A DNA stretch of 64,000 nt from CAZDET01 sp964504335 (GTDB taxonomy: Bacteria; Bacteroidota; Bacteroidia; Chitinophagales; Saprospiraceae), in the NCBI GenBank assembly GCA_964504335.1, contig CAZDET010000004.1, positions 62,001-126,000 of the forward strand. Reading direction: 5' to 3'. Each line of letters begins with the position of its first letter. Position 1 is the first letter of the stretch. Below the pieces are notes generated by a model, which saw only the letters and a list, made by a program, of their open reading frames with translations, did not search any database and was not told the origin of the DNA. Made by a program: the position numbers and the translations under genes. Shown here one piece after another: positions 14,552 to 23,143 of the stretch.

Positions 14552-15568
14552 TTAGTTTAGGTAGCGTTCACGAATAAACTGATAGAGATATTCGGTCACG
14601 TTTACTTTATCCGCAAGTAGTTGTTCACTTCGCTTACGAAACTCGGTGCGATCTTGTTGCAGTATGTCATCCACGATCGCAAAGACCCGGTCACTTTCGC
14701 TGGTGTTGTACACCAGCCCGTATTGCTCCTGATCGATGCAGTAACTGCGCGGGATGGTGTTGATGTAAATCGTGGGCGTACCGAGTACACCGGCTTCCGA
14801 GGCAATGGTCGCGCCCTCGCTCACTACGATCGAGGCGTGGTAGAGCGCGTGGTGCAACCGTTCCGGGGCGATCCGGATGCGATAAGGCATCAGATCGTCG
14901 GGCAATTGCGCTTCGGAGGTGATAAACACGCGCATCTCCTTAGAGAGCTTGTGCACCAGCTTTGATTTATCTTCATTCGAGAGCCCCTTGTGGCCCGCAT
15001 CGTGCGTGGCATTCCAAGACACGAAGCGGATAATGGCATAGGGCTCGTCTTGTTCTAGTCCCAACCACTCGAATACCCGGGGATCCGGATTAAAAAAGGC
15101 CGGATGCAGATAGGCAATCTCGTGATATCCTTTGTATCGGATTTGTTTGGGCCCCAGCTCTTCCGGCAGCACATCCGGCGTCAGGATGGCATCGGTGAAG
15201 GGGCGATACAGCACAACTTGCTCCATGTTGCCGGAGTCTTCCATCGACAGGTGTTTCCGGCGGGTCAGGAAGGCGGCGTGTGCAGCGTAAATTGAGCCGT
15301 GACTCAAAAACAGATCCGGCTTAAATCGCAGGGCGGTCGCCAGCATTTTCAGGTCGAATTTGAGCAAGCCCCAAATCTTTCCCGACAGGCTTTTATAGTG
15401 TTTTCCGAAGTTCTTGAATTCAAATCCTTCAGCGCGCAGTAATTCGAGTTCGAATTCTTTATCGCGGGCCGTAAACAGCACTTCGGCGCCTTCTTCTTTC
15501 AGCTTGTGCGCCAGGTTTTTGAACAGGTGCACGTGGCCCGGGTGTCCGATATCAACCAGCAGTCGCAT
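14552..15568 (-). CDS. DUF354 family glycosyltransferase-like protein
   Basis: DUF354 protein of 338 aa with a MurG-like GT-B fold. The N-terminus RLLVDIGHPGHVHLFKNLA matches the family start; DLFLSHGS (about 87-94), the central RFVSWNATHDAGHKG (about 184-198) and the C-terminal VVSEGATIASEAGVLGTPTIYI (about 252-273) form the nucleotide-sugar pocket seen in GT-B enzymes. DUF354 genes are widespread in archaeal and bacterial polysaccharide clusters, but a specific reaction is rarely known. Either the ATG at 15568 or a GTG at 15571 can start it; both overlap the FemAB-like gene by less than 21 bp, which suggests translational coupling. Confidence 0.83.
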   Translation of the reverse strand: MRLLVDIGHPGHVHLFKNLAHKLKEEGAEVLFTARDKEFELELLRAEGFEFKNFGKHYKSLSGKIWGLLKFDLKMLATALRFKPDLFLSHGSIYAAHAAFLTRRKHLSMEDSGNMEQVVLYRPFTDAILTPDVLPEELGPKQIRYKGYHEIAYLHPAFFNPDPRVFEWLGLEQDEPYAIIRFVSWNATHDAGHKGLSNEDKSKLVHKLSKEMRVFITSEAQLPDDLMPYRIRIAPERLHHALYHASIVVSEGATIASEAGVLGTPTIYINTIPRSYCIDQEQYGLVYNTSESDRVFAIVDDILQQDRTEFRKRSEQLLADKVNVTEYLYQFIRERYLN

Positions 15569-16598
15569 CACTCATTTTTTGATAGACCTTTAATCCGAGT
15601 TTTCCTACCTCGTACAGCGGCTTATTCACCACGAGGTTATAGCGGCCAAAGCAGACCTGATCGCCTCCAAAGCGCGCTTTGAATTCTCGCACGCCGTAGT
15701 CTTCATCCGGCTTGCCGGCTCCCATGAAGTCGAAGTAGTCGAATCCGTTTTGGATGCCGTATTCAATGGGCGCCCAGGTGGCGAGTACGCTGGGGTGCAG
15801 TCCTTTTTCCAGACCGTCCTTTCCGCAGACGTACCACTCATATATGACGCGGTTTTCGAAGACAGGACACATAATCCCGCCCAAAACTTCGCCTTCGCGC
15901 CGGATTATGAAGTATTTCCCCATGCGCTGGCGGTAAAACTCGATGAAGAGCTCGCGCTTGGGCAGGGGCTTTTTTACTTTTTCTTTGTAGAGCTGTTCGA
16001 GGATGTCGTAGAAGTCCTCGATTTCCTGCTCGTTTTCCGCCTCGCCGATTTCGGCTCCTGCTTTCAGGCTACTCTTAATTTGTCGCCAGCGGCTGCTGCT
16101 CATCCGCTTTTTGACGGCCGGCTGCTCGTCGGTTGTCACCAGAAAGTTGAGATGATCGCGGTATTCAAATCCGAGCTGTTCGAACTGGTCGCGCCAGTCG
16201 CTGGTATCGAAAAAATTGCGGAATTCGATGAAAATGGCGCATCCGCTGGCAAACTTGCGCAGCTTTTGCAATAGGGCGTGTACCACTTCCGTAGCGGGGT
16301 AGCTACTGTCGGAGGCGATCAGGGGGCCACCCCACACGATCAGCCGCCGCGAGAGCCACGATTTGATGCCACCGCCATTCGACTGTACCACACCGAGCAG
16401 CGAGCCGACCAGCTGTCCCTGCTGATCCGTGGCTGTCAGCAATACGGGGCGGTACTCCTCGATCTGCTCGATAAATGCGAAAAAATCCGGACTCTGGTAA
16501 AAGCTACCGTGCTCGTGTGCGCGGACGAATTCCCGAAGGGCTTCGACGTTCGCATCCGTGCGCAGTGCTTCGTAGGTGGTATATTCCTTAATGTGCAT
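15552..16598 (-). CDS. FemAB-like peptidyl/aminoacyl transferase
   Basis: FemX/FemAB-type GNAT protein of 348 aa with two GNAT-like halves. Visible marks are FYQSPDFFAFIE (about 33-44), the central helix pair with SSSRWRQIKSSLKAGAEIGE (about 166-185), and the C-terminal YYxxxA-like segment LHPSVLATWAPIEYGIQNGFDYFDFMGAG (about 268-296) followed by REFKARFGG. Classical members use aminoacyl-tRNA to add amino acids to lipid II. Members inside exopolysaccharide clusters are thought to add amino acid or acyl groups to sugars, and that is the likely role here because an ATP-grasp gene is two genes away. The substrate is unknown. Confidence 0.83.
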   Translation of the reverse strand: MHIKEYTTYEALRTDANVEALREFVRAHEHGSFYQSPDFFAFIEQIEEYRPVLLTATDQQGQLVGSLLGVVQSNGGGIKSWLSRRLIVWGGPLIASDSSYPATEVVHALLQKLRKFASGCAIFIEFRNFFDTSDWRDQFEQLGFEYRDHLNFLVTTDEQPAVKKRMSSSRWRQIKSSLKAGAEIGEAENEQEIEDFYDILEQLYKEKVKKPLPKRELFIEFYRQRMGKYFIIRREGEVLGGIMCPVFENRVIYEWYVCGKDGLEKGLHPSVLATWAPIEYGIQNGFDYFDFMGAGKPDEDYGVREFKARFGGDQVCFGRYNLVVNKPLYEVGKLGLKVYQKMSDATAG

Positions 16599-17592
16599 GT
16601 TTGACGGTTAATGGCTTGCGCTGGTTTAATGCCAATTGATAAATTCCGATGATGCGCTGAGCCACTTCCTCGGCGCTTAATTCGAGCGCTTCAATGCGCC
16701 TGCGTCCGTGGGTGCGGCCATGCTCTGCGGCATACGTTAGAGCTAAATCCAACTTTCGGGCCATTTCTTCTACAGTGTGGGGAGTGACGTAGCAACCCGG
16801 CGTATCGCCTACTACCCACGCGGCATCCCCGACATCCGTTACTACCACGGGGCAGTTGCAGGCCATTGCTTCCTTTACCACATTGGGAGAGCCTTCCATA
16901 AATGAGGCGGTCACCATCACATCCGCAGAATTGAAATATTTAACTACTACATCATGGGGTACGGGAAAGGGCGTGATGAGTTCCGTATTCGGCCGATTTA
17001 ATCGGTCAAAAGCAGCCTTGACCAGTTTGAAGTTTTTGCGGGGGTCGGCGGTATTACTGATGAAGAGCACGTACTGTTTGCCGGGGTCCATGGCCAATTC
17101 TTCCCGGCAGCCGTTCTCGTAAATCTTAAATTGCTCCAGTCGAACGCCGTTCGGTACGATGTGCGAAATGCGCTTGCGCCACACGAATCGCTCGATGTTT
17201 GCCGACTTGGAGATGACCTGGGTAAGAAAGGGCTGCAAGGCGACGGCTAATACGCTCAGATACCTGCTGCGCCATTCGACTTTATTGGGGCCGATGTACT
17301 CCCCATAGGCATCAGTACCCATAAAGGATTGTACGATCGGAATACCAGGACGTGCCAGTGCGGCCACCCATCCGCAAAGTCCGTAGTGGGCATGGATCAA
17401 ATCGAACTGGTGTTCCTTGAGGTAGGCGCGCAGTTGCTTGGAGCTCTGCCAATACCCCTTCATTCCTTTGCCAAGTACGGGGAAATAGTGTACGTCTACG
17501 CCCTGTTTGCGGAGTGACTCCCCCTGGGATTTGATAAAGGGGACGATGTCGTAGTTCTTTGAATTGCCACTCGCGACGAATAATACTTTCAT
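16588..17592 (-). CDS. GT4 family glycosyltransferase
   Basis: GT-B glycosyltransferase of 334 aa, GT4 family. The acceptor domain has a typical start (MKVLFVASGN), the donor domain holds FISNTADPRKNFKLVKAAF and the signature EGSPNVVKEAMACNCPVVVTDVGDAAWVVG (about 237-266) with the ExxxxxxxE nucleotide-sugar grip. It probably adds one sugar of the repeat unit at the cytoplasmic membrane. The start overlaps the stop of the ATP-grasp gene in an ATGA arrangement, and its end overlaps the FemAB-like start by 11 bp, so it is tightly coupled to both. Confidence 0.92.
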   Translation of the reverse strand: MKVLFVASGNSKNYDIVPFIKSQGESLRKQGVDVHYFPVLGKGMKGYWQSSKQLRAYLKEHQFDLIHAHYGLCGWVAALARPGIPIVQSFMGTDAYGEYIGPNKVEWRSRYLSVLAVALQPFLTQVISKSANIERFVWRKRISHIVPNGVRLEQFKIYENGCREELAMDPGKQYVLFISNTADPRKNFKLVKAAFDRLNRPNTELITPFPVPHDVVVKYFNSADVMVTASFMEGSPNVVKEAMACNCPVVVTDVGDAAWVVGDTPGCYVTPHTVEEMARKLDLALTYAAEHGRTHGRRRIEALELSAEEVAQRIIGIYQLALNQRKPLTVKHAH

Positions 17593-18665
17593 GATACGGG
17601 CTTTAATTGCTGCTGCTGAATCAACTGAATAAAATGGTCTAAACGAAGGGCAAAGGATTGGATGCGGTTAAAATCGCCGGCTTCGAATACCCAATCGCCG
17701 TCGATTTTGCGGTAGCGGCCCGGCTCCCCGTCGACCAGCATTTGGTAGGGGTCCGATTGGCCGAATATGCATTGCATTTCATTGACCAGGTACTGGCCGT
17801 CGGTCGTTTCGAACAGATCGACGGATTGCGACCAGAAACCGCGCAAATCCGTGACCCACTTGAGGAAGTCGAAGAGTTCCAGCGGCGGGTTTTCGTAGCC
17901 TTTTAGTAAGGTGCCGCTGGCCATTTCGCCGTCAACCAGTTTTTTGTGTGCGAAGAAGGAGTCTCCAATGCGTACGCACCGCCACTCGTATTCGTGCGGT
18001 ACGAACTCCTGAAACAGGACGAAGTCGCGCTGTACGTCTTTGCGCTGAAGCTGGTAGTGCTGCATCTTGGCTTTTAGCTCGCCGGGCCGCAGCAGTTTTT
18101 TCACCACGCGCCCGGCGAATCCTTTTTTGCGCCAGTTGGGGCCGGTGCTGCGCGCCGCGCCCTTCCCGGAGAAGGTCTCCTGCACGTAATCCAGCGCGGC
18201 CTGTCGCTCGCGCAAGATGCGTACGCCGGTGCCGGAAGCGCCGATATTGGTCTTGCCCACCAGCGGGAGGGGAGCTGTTTCGACGAAAGCCTGGGCCTCG
18301 TCGGGATAATAGAAGACGTCGGTACGGGGGTGCGGCACTTCCAGGGCGCGTAGCCAGTAGGAGAAGTACTTCTTGTTTTCGTAAATGCTGATTTCCTCCA
18401 GGGTGGGATACACCGGAATGCCGAGCAGGTCGTGCAGGATGCGCACGCGCTCGTCGTAGAGGGTTTTAAACGCCGACGAATAGGCCGGCGGCCGGGCCAG
18501 GAGCCCGTCGAATTTGCCGTTGCGGACGGCTTCCAACCAGCCGTTTCGGGTCAGGTCGATGAGGTGGTAATCGACGATGTCCGACCGCTCGCGGCAGGCG
18601 GCTTCCCACAACTGGTGATCATCCGGCTTTTCGTTGCGGAGGATCGCAAAGCGTAATTTCCTCAT
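17589..18665 (-). CDS. ATP-grasp family ligase-like protein
   Basis: ATP-grasp-fold protein of 358 aa. The central domain shows PLPLVGKTNIGASGTGVRIL (about 133-152) as the flexible phosphate-binding loop, FVLFQEFVPHEYEWRCVRIGD (about 217-237) with the purine-side acidic residues, and LVNEMQCIFGQSDPY (about 293-307), the metal-binding ExN-type end. Enzymes of this fold join a carboxylate to an amine through an acyl phosphate, so it may attach an amino acid or build an amide on the polysaccharide precursor. I chose the ATG at 18665, which overlaps the stop of the small upstream ORF (ATGA); the longer frame adds no family sequence. Specific substrate unknown. Confidence 0.8.
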   Translation of the reverse strand: MRKLRFAILRNEKPDDHQLWEAACRERSDIVDYHLIDLTRNGWLEAVRNGKFDGLLARPPAYSSAFKTLYDERVRILHDLLGIPVYPTLEEISIYENKKYFSYWLRALEVPHPRTDVFYYPDEAQAFVETAPLPLVGKTNIGASGTGVRILRERQAALDYVQETFSGKGAARSTGPNWRKKGFAGRVVKKLLRPGELKAKMQHYQLQRKDVQRDFVLFQEFVPHEYEWRCVRIGDSFFAHKKLVDGEMASGTLLKGYENPPLELFDFLKWVTDLRGFWSQSVDLFETTDGQYLVNEMQCIFGQSDPYQMLVDGEPGRYRKIDGDWVFEAGDFNRIQSFALRLDHFIQLIQQQQLKPVS

Positions 18666-18964
18666 TTCAATATCGGTATAGCCGCCTGCCGGCCCAGCAT
18701 GATGGAATACCACTTGACCCAGCGGGCCAGGTTTTTTCCTTGTGGAATGTCCATCAATAACTGACGAAGGGCGGGTTGATAATTCGATTCGGGGGAAACT
18801 GTCGGGGAAAATGGTTCGGCGATGTCGGCACTTTTACCGATGGCGTCCGCATACAACTCCAAGTCTTTACCGCCGCCCTCCGCGACAGGTCGCTTCAGCG
18901 AACGGTCAATTTTCCTCGGGCTGAACGGCCATTTGAGGCTGTGGAGTTTGGGTTGTTGATTCAT
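18662..18964 (-). CDS. Small hypothetical protein in the polysaccharide operon
   Basis: A 100-aa reading frame that fills the space between the O-antigen ligase and ATP-grasp genes. It starts at an ATG inside the end of the ligase gene (59-bp overlap, different frame) and ends in an ATGA overlap with the ATP-grasp start. The protein is basic at both ends, with a mid-section rich in Pro and Ser and a C-terminal amphipathic stretch (ARWVKWYSIMLGRQAAIPILK region). I recognise no family. The tight coupling and the absence of any other explanation for about 190 bp support it being real; the long overlap with the ligase argues for a possible later start. Confidence 0.5.
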   Translation of the reverse strand: MNQQPKLHSLKWPFSPRKIDRSLKRPVAEGGGKDLELYADAIGKSADIAEPFSPTVSPESNYQPALRQLLMDIPQGKNLARWVKWYSIMLGRQAAIPILK

Positions 18965-20462
18965 GGAGATCGTCATTGATAATAAGGCGGTGCATGGTAG
19001 CACCCAAGCCAAAGAAGATCGACTGGACCAATGCGCCAGACAAATCCTGATAGAGACTAAAATGTTGGCCCGATGTAGAATGAATAAGGAACCATCCCAG
19101 GAAGAAAAGGGGAAATACCAGGAGGGCTTTCTTCAGCGTATGCGAGCGCGGCAAGCGCGTGGCAACCAAGAGCAGTCGAATAAAGAAGTGGGCGAAAAAG
19201 CCCATCAGCGCCAACACGCCGAGTATACCACCGTGCAGTAGGATGTTTTGATTGCCGACGTGGAAGTCACGGTAATCAAAAAAAGTATCCGAAAAGCCCC
19301 AACCCGTCAGCATGGATTCGCGCCATTTATTCATCACGCGCGGGCTTCGTTCATCGATTCGCGAGAGCGTGCCGCCTGCCGATAAATCTCCCTCGGCCAG
19401 GGCCTCCAGGGTGCTCATGCGCTCCAGGGCATTGCTAAATTGCTTGCCGACAATGGGAATGAGCATCAGGCCGCCGACCAGAAGGAAGCCCGTTACCGAA
19501 ACGGATAACAACTGCTTGGGATTGAGCCGGAGGATAACCAATATGAAACCGACAATAATCAGTGAAAATGAAAGAGTCCACCCGCGCGTAGCCGAAAGGA
19601 AGGCCGTCAAAAAACAGCTTCCCATGATGGCAAAAAGGTAGAGGTTGGTAAACCCGTGTTCTTTCCTGGCCAGATAATAACAACTACCGAAAAGGGCAAT
19701 CAGGACGATATGGGTGGAGAAAAAGCCCCGATAAGTTGCCCCCTCCGACACGTCGAACGCCAGATAGGCCGCCCCCGTAGCACCGATGAAGTTGGAGGGG
19801 GTCATGGCCGTAGCAATGGTGAACACCTGGGTAAACAAGGATGAAATCGCCAAGATGAAGCAGTAGCGAAAAAAGTCTTCGTACTGCTTCTCCCGATGCA
19901 GCAGCATCGGCAGCGAATAGAACAGCAGAAGCGGTATAATGAATTTGACCACCCGAAACTGAACGTTAAGCTCCAGAGAAAGGCCAACCGCATATCCCTG
20001 AGCGAACAGGAATAATATGTAGATCATCATCACCAGGTAGGCTGGCTTGAAAAAGGGCTGATGAACTCGCTTGCCCGAGAGCGACGCCTTAACAACGGTG
20101 AGCATGATGTAAAACTGGGCGACCTCCACCGGTGGTAAGCCCGGAATGATGGTCACCACTGCCGAATAATTGCCAAAAAAGCCCATCACCCCGTTGGAAA
20201 TAGCCAGAAAAAACGCTAACCAGAACCCCTCGTTGCTGGATCGGAAATAGGCAATCAGCGTACCAATGAAAAATAGGGAGGCCACTGCAGTCGGGGTGAA
20301 ATAGGTAACAACCATCGCCATGGCCAGCAATATCCAGAACTTCCCAATACTGGACCAGGTGGCATAGTAGTCCGGTTCCGCTGCCTCGGGGGCGGCGGTT
20401 TCCGGCTCTGGTTGTTGGTAGCGCCAGTAATTATCGGTTCCAGATAGAAAGGTCTTTTCCAA
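18906..20462 (-). CDS. O-antigen ligase/polymerase-like membrane protein
   Basis: Polytopic membrane protein of 518 aa with around 11-12 hydrophobic segments and a long periplasmic loop (about 345-400, rich in Arg and Ser, with LSRIDERSPRVMNKWRES) before the last helices. That layout is typical of the Wzy/WaaL O-antigen ligase superfamily, which polymerises or transfers undecaprenyl-linked glycans in the periplasm. It is the only polymerase or ligase candidate in the cluster. The frame begins with TTG at 20462, inside the end of the sulfotransferase gene (32-bp overlap); no ATG occurs before the first helix, so the start is uncertain. A cytoplasmic Glu/Pro-rich N-terminus of about 40 residues is present. 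Confidence 0.85.
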   Translation of the reverse strand: MEKTFLSGTDNYWRYQQPEPETAAPEAAEPDYYATWSSIGKFWILLAMAMVVTYFTPTAVASLFFIGTLIAYFRSSNEGFWLAFFLAISNGVMGFFGNYSAVVTIIPGLPPVEVAQFYIMLTVVKASLSGKRVHQPFFKPAYLVMMIYILFLFAQGYAVGLSLELNVQFRVVKFIIPLLLFYSLPMLLHREKQYEDFFRYCFILAISSLFTQVFTIATAMTPSNFIGATGAAYLAFDVSEGATYRGFFSTHIVLIALFGSCYYLARKEHGFTNLYLFAIMGSCFLTAFLSATRGWTLSFSLIIVGFILVILRLNPKQLLSVSVTGFLLVGGLMLIPIVGKQFSNALERMSTLEALAEGDLSAGGTLSRIDERSPRVMNKWRESMLTGWGFSDTFFDYRDFHVGNQNILLHGGILGVLALMGFFAHFFIRLLLVATRLPRSHTLKKALLVFPLFFLGWFLIHSTSGQHFSLYQDLSGALVQSIFFGLGATMHRLIINDDLHESTTQTPQPQMAVQPEEN

Positions 20463-21300
20463 GGAGGTCTGCTAATTTTTGATTTGATTCCTGATATTGA
20501 TCAATGAGCTGCTGTCGAATATCCGGCGACATTTTTTCGTAGCGGGCGTCTTTGTAAAACTGCTGCTCCAGCCACATCACAGGATTATCCACCACCTTCA
20601 CCTTTCCAGTGACGGGCCGCACGTACTTCCGATATACCGTAAAAGGAATAGTGACCAGAATAGTACGTGGCACCCGTGTTTTATTGGCGTGAGCGGCTTT
20701 TTCTTCCAGTTGGGGCCGCAATTGGTAGGGAATGTCGAGAAAAGCGCACAAGTCCTGTAAGGCGGCCTGTGGGTCTTTTTTGAATTCCTCGAAGATCAGT
20801 ACGCGCATTTGCGACTCCGGAAAGAGATCGTAGTAGCGCTTAAGTTGATCGTAGTAGTAGCCCCGAATCTGATAGGCGTAGTTGTTGGCGAAGAACCCTC
20901 CTAGCTTGCGCCGGTTGGCCTCGGTGGCAATTGCCCGCTCGAAGGAGAGGTATTCCGTGCCTTTTTCGATACAGGCTTTGTACTGGGAATAGGCCCGGTC
21001 AGCCGGATTCCGCAACATGAAGACCAACTTAATATCCGGGCGATAGTCCTTAATCCGCTGTGCCGCTTCGGGGTGCAGCAAATAGGTGGTTGATTTTTCG
21101 CCCAGGTAGGTTTCGGTGCGATCGGCAAAGTGGCTGTTATACCAATCGAGGCCCTTTCGGAAAAAGCGATCCTTCCCGAAGTATTGCAATTCGTTTCCGC
21201 CGCCGTGGCAGTAGACGTCTTGGACCTGGTTGAGTAGTTTGGCCAAAGAGGTCGTACCGGCCTTGGCCGCACCACCGATGAGAAAATCCAGTTTACGCAT
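20431..21300 (-). CDS. PAPS-dependent sulfotransferase
   Basis: Sulfotransferase of 289 aa that should move sulfate from PAPS to a hydroxyl or amine of the glycan. The 5'-phosphosulfate loop is FLIGGAAKAGTTSLA (about 6-20) and the 3'-phosphate motif is FMLRNPADRAYSQYKA (about 94-109). A conserved GEKSTTYLLHP (about 67-77) supplies the region of the catalytic base, and the second half contains the LIFEEFKKDPQAALQDLCAFLDI segment seen in heparan-sulfate-like sulfotransferases. It is flanked by a glycosyltransferase (8-bp overlap) and the O-antigen ligase, so a sulfated surface polysaccharide is likely. No PAPS synthesis genes are in the window. Confidence 0.92.
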   Translation of the reverse strand: MRKLDFLIGGAAKAGTTSLAKLLNQVQDVYCHGGGNELQYFGKDRFFRKGLDWYNSHFADRTETYLGEKSTTYLLHPEAAQRIKDYRPDIKLVFMLRNPADRAYSQYKACIEKGTEYLSFERAIATEANRRKLGGFFANNYAYQIRGYYYDQLKRYYDLFPESQMRVLIFEEFKKDPQAALQDLCAFLDIPYQLRPQLEEKAAHANKTRVPRTILVTIPFTVYRKYVRPVTGKVKVVDNPVMWLEQQFYKDARYEKMSPDIRQQLIDQYQESNQKLADLLGKDLSIWNR

Positions 21301-22372
21301 GGGTCGATTCGGTTTTTGGAATGTCCGACGGCAGGCCGATGGCCTGGAGTAGTCGGCTTATGGTTAATTTGGGCAAATAGCGTTCCAAGACGCGCTCGCG
21401 CATTTGCTCGACCACCGCCTTGCGCTCGGCGTCGTGGGCCAGCCAGTAAGCGGCCACCTCCGCTCCTTTTTGATAGTCGCGAATCATCGGGATATCGATG
21501 CCCTCGAAGACCATTTCTAAATCAGGACTGTATTCGCAGAGCGGGAGAATATTTGCCCCCAGAATATCAAAAACCCGTACGTGAATACCATTGAAAAGGG
21601 AGGGTACCTGCTCGACGGGTGCAATTTTACTGCAGTTGTAGGCCAGATTGTTGAAGCCGGCATCATAGCGGTTGTGATCGACGATGCGCTGCTCCAGCCC
21701 GGGAAAGAAGCGGGTCCACCGTTGGTAGCCTCCGCCACTGATGTAGGCCTTTAAGTCAAAATCTTTAAATAAGCTGAGGTATAGAAAGCGCTTGTAGCCC
21801 CAGTTGGTCTTGTGCGATCGACCGATGTAGATAAAGTCAGAGCCATACTTTGCACGATCCGCTGCACTCACTTCCATGGGGTAATAAGTCGATTCGTTGA
21901 AACCGAAGCAATCGAATACCACATTGGGTACCCCCATGCGCAGCAATTGGTCGCGCCAGAGCGTATCCGGGCTGATGATGTAATCGGCCTGATACAAAAT
22001 GTGCAGGTTGTACAGGCTGGTAGGCGTATACAATGGATTATCGCCCAGCATGAAGGTGATCTTGGCCTGATTCTTCCAGCGAGCCAAGGTATCGGGATGT
22101 ACCAGTTGATTGTTGTAAATGAATACGATATCTGGTTGTACCTCCTCGAAGACGCGCTGGTACCCTGCATTGACTTTTTCCGCGTACGGATTCTCCCAGT
22201 AGTTGCGCACCTTTTTGGGCAGTGGAGTAATTTTGCGCATCCACTTATTCGTCCGGGGTTTGAAAAATTCGACAAAATCAACCGCACGTACCTCGATCCC
22301 GTGGGCCTCGAATCCTTGGTGGATGGCCTGTATGAAGGGATAATGGAGAGGAGCTAGAAATAAGCACTTCAT
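21293..22372 (-). CDS. CgeB-like glycosyltransferase
   Basis: Glycosyltransferase-like protein of 359 aa resembling CgeB/DUF3880-type GT-B enzymes. The N-terminus MKCLFLAPLHYPFIQAIHQGFEAHG is typical; YNNQLVHPDTLARWK and MLGDNPLYTP sit near 90-125. The C-terminal half has SDFIYIGRSHKTNWGYKRF, the GIHVRVFDILGANILPLCEYSPDLEMVFEGIDI segment (about 265-297, the usual donor-binding block with FD-G-LP) and a final helical region. It would add a sugar to the lipid-linked unit. It overlaps the sulfotransferase start by 8 bp. About 105 bp without a gene separate it from the acyltransferase upstream. Confidence 0.82.
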   Translation of the reverse strand: MKCLFLAPLHYPFIQAIHQGFEAHGIEVRAVDFVEFFKPRTNKWMRKITPLPKKVRNYWENPYAEKVNAGYQRVFEEVQPDIVFIYNNQLVHPDTLARWKNQAKITFMLGDNPLYTPTSLYNLHILYQADYIISPDTLWRDQLLRMGVPNVVFDCFGFNESTYYPMEVSAADRAKYGSDFIYIGRSHKTNWGYKRFLYLSLFKDFDLKAYISGGGYQRWTRFFPGLEQRIVDHNRYDAGFNNLAYNCSKIAPVEQVPSLFNGIHVRVFDILGANILPLCEYSPDLEMVFEGIDIPMIRDYQKGAEVAAYWLAHDAERKAVVEQMRERVLERYLPKLTISRLLQAIGLPSDIPKTESTHA

Positions 22373-22477
22373 ATGTTTGGGGCTTCGCTTCTATAGTTTT
22401 ATCTGATTCAGATGAACGGGCGGTTCGAACAATGAGTTAATTCTTAAGTCCTACCTTTCGGTAGATCGTTAATGCAC

Positions 22478-23143
22478 TCACCCTTCCACTTCCTTAATTA
22501 CCCGTGCCGGACTACCCACTACCACCGTTCTCGGAGGTACGTCGCGAATGACGACAGCTCCGGCACCCACCACGGCACCTTCACCGATGGTGATGCGTGG
22601 CAGTATGACGGCTCCGGTATACACATCCGCATCGCGACCAACGTGGACCACGCCCGCCAGGGACGCGCCGGGACCGATGGTGGCACCATCTTCGATGATG
22701 CACTCGTGATCGACCGAGGCGCTGGTGTTGATGATACAGGCCCGGCCAATGCGGGCATCCACACATACGGCCGACTGCGCGTAGACACAACTGCCGGGGC
22801 CAACCTCGGCGTTATGTGCCACAAACGCAGTTCGGTGAACCGCGCTAATGGGGATCAATCCTTCGCCTTCCAACCAATCAGTCAGCTTGCGGCGAACCCG
22901 ACCGTGGCCGGGCCCAATGCTGATGATGAAGTGGAGCGGACGTTCCTTCGAACGCCCGGCGTACCACTGCTCAAAGGCCGCCGTGTCGCCCAAATAGGGT
23001 ACTCCCTGATATTCGGGCGGCATGGCGGTATTGTTGTCAAAGTAACCTACGACCTGATGCGTGTCGCGCACCAACTCGCACAGGACCTTAAAGTTGCCGG
23101 TCCCTCCCCAGATGATCAGCTCATCCAACGGGCTGGGGCTCAT
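22478..23143 (-). CDS. Sugar O/N-acyltransferase (NeuD/PglD-like)
   Basis: Left-handed beta-helix acyltransferase of 221 aa. The N-terminal Rossmann-like part (LIIWGGTGNFKVLCELV, FDNN) is the nucleotide-sugar domain of NeuD/PglD proteins, and the C-terminal hexapeptide repeats include VGPGSCVYAQSAVC, ACIINTSASVDHECIIEDGATIGPGASLAG and the catalytic His in VDHEC. It should acetylate, or otherwise acylate, the 4-amino group of a nucleotide amino sugar. The gene overlaps the end of the DegT aminotransferase by 23 bp, which strongly suggests that it acts on that enzyme's product. Closest functional analogue by context: PglD acting after PglE. Confidence 0.9.
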   Translation of the reverse strand: MSPSPLDELIIWGGTGNFKVLCELVRDTHQVVGYFDNNTAMPPEYQGVPYLGDTAAFEQWYAGRSKERPLHFIISIGPGHGRVRRKLTDWLEGEGLIPISAVHRTAFVAHNAEVGPGSCVYAQSAVCVDARIGRACIINTSASVDHECIIEDGATIGPGASLAGVVHVGRDADVYTGAVILPRITIGEGAVVGAGAVVIRDVPPRTVVVGSPARVIKEVEG

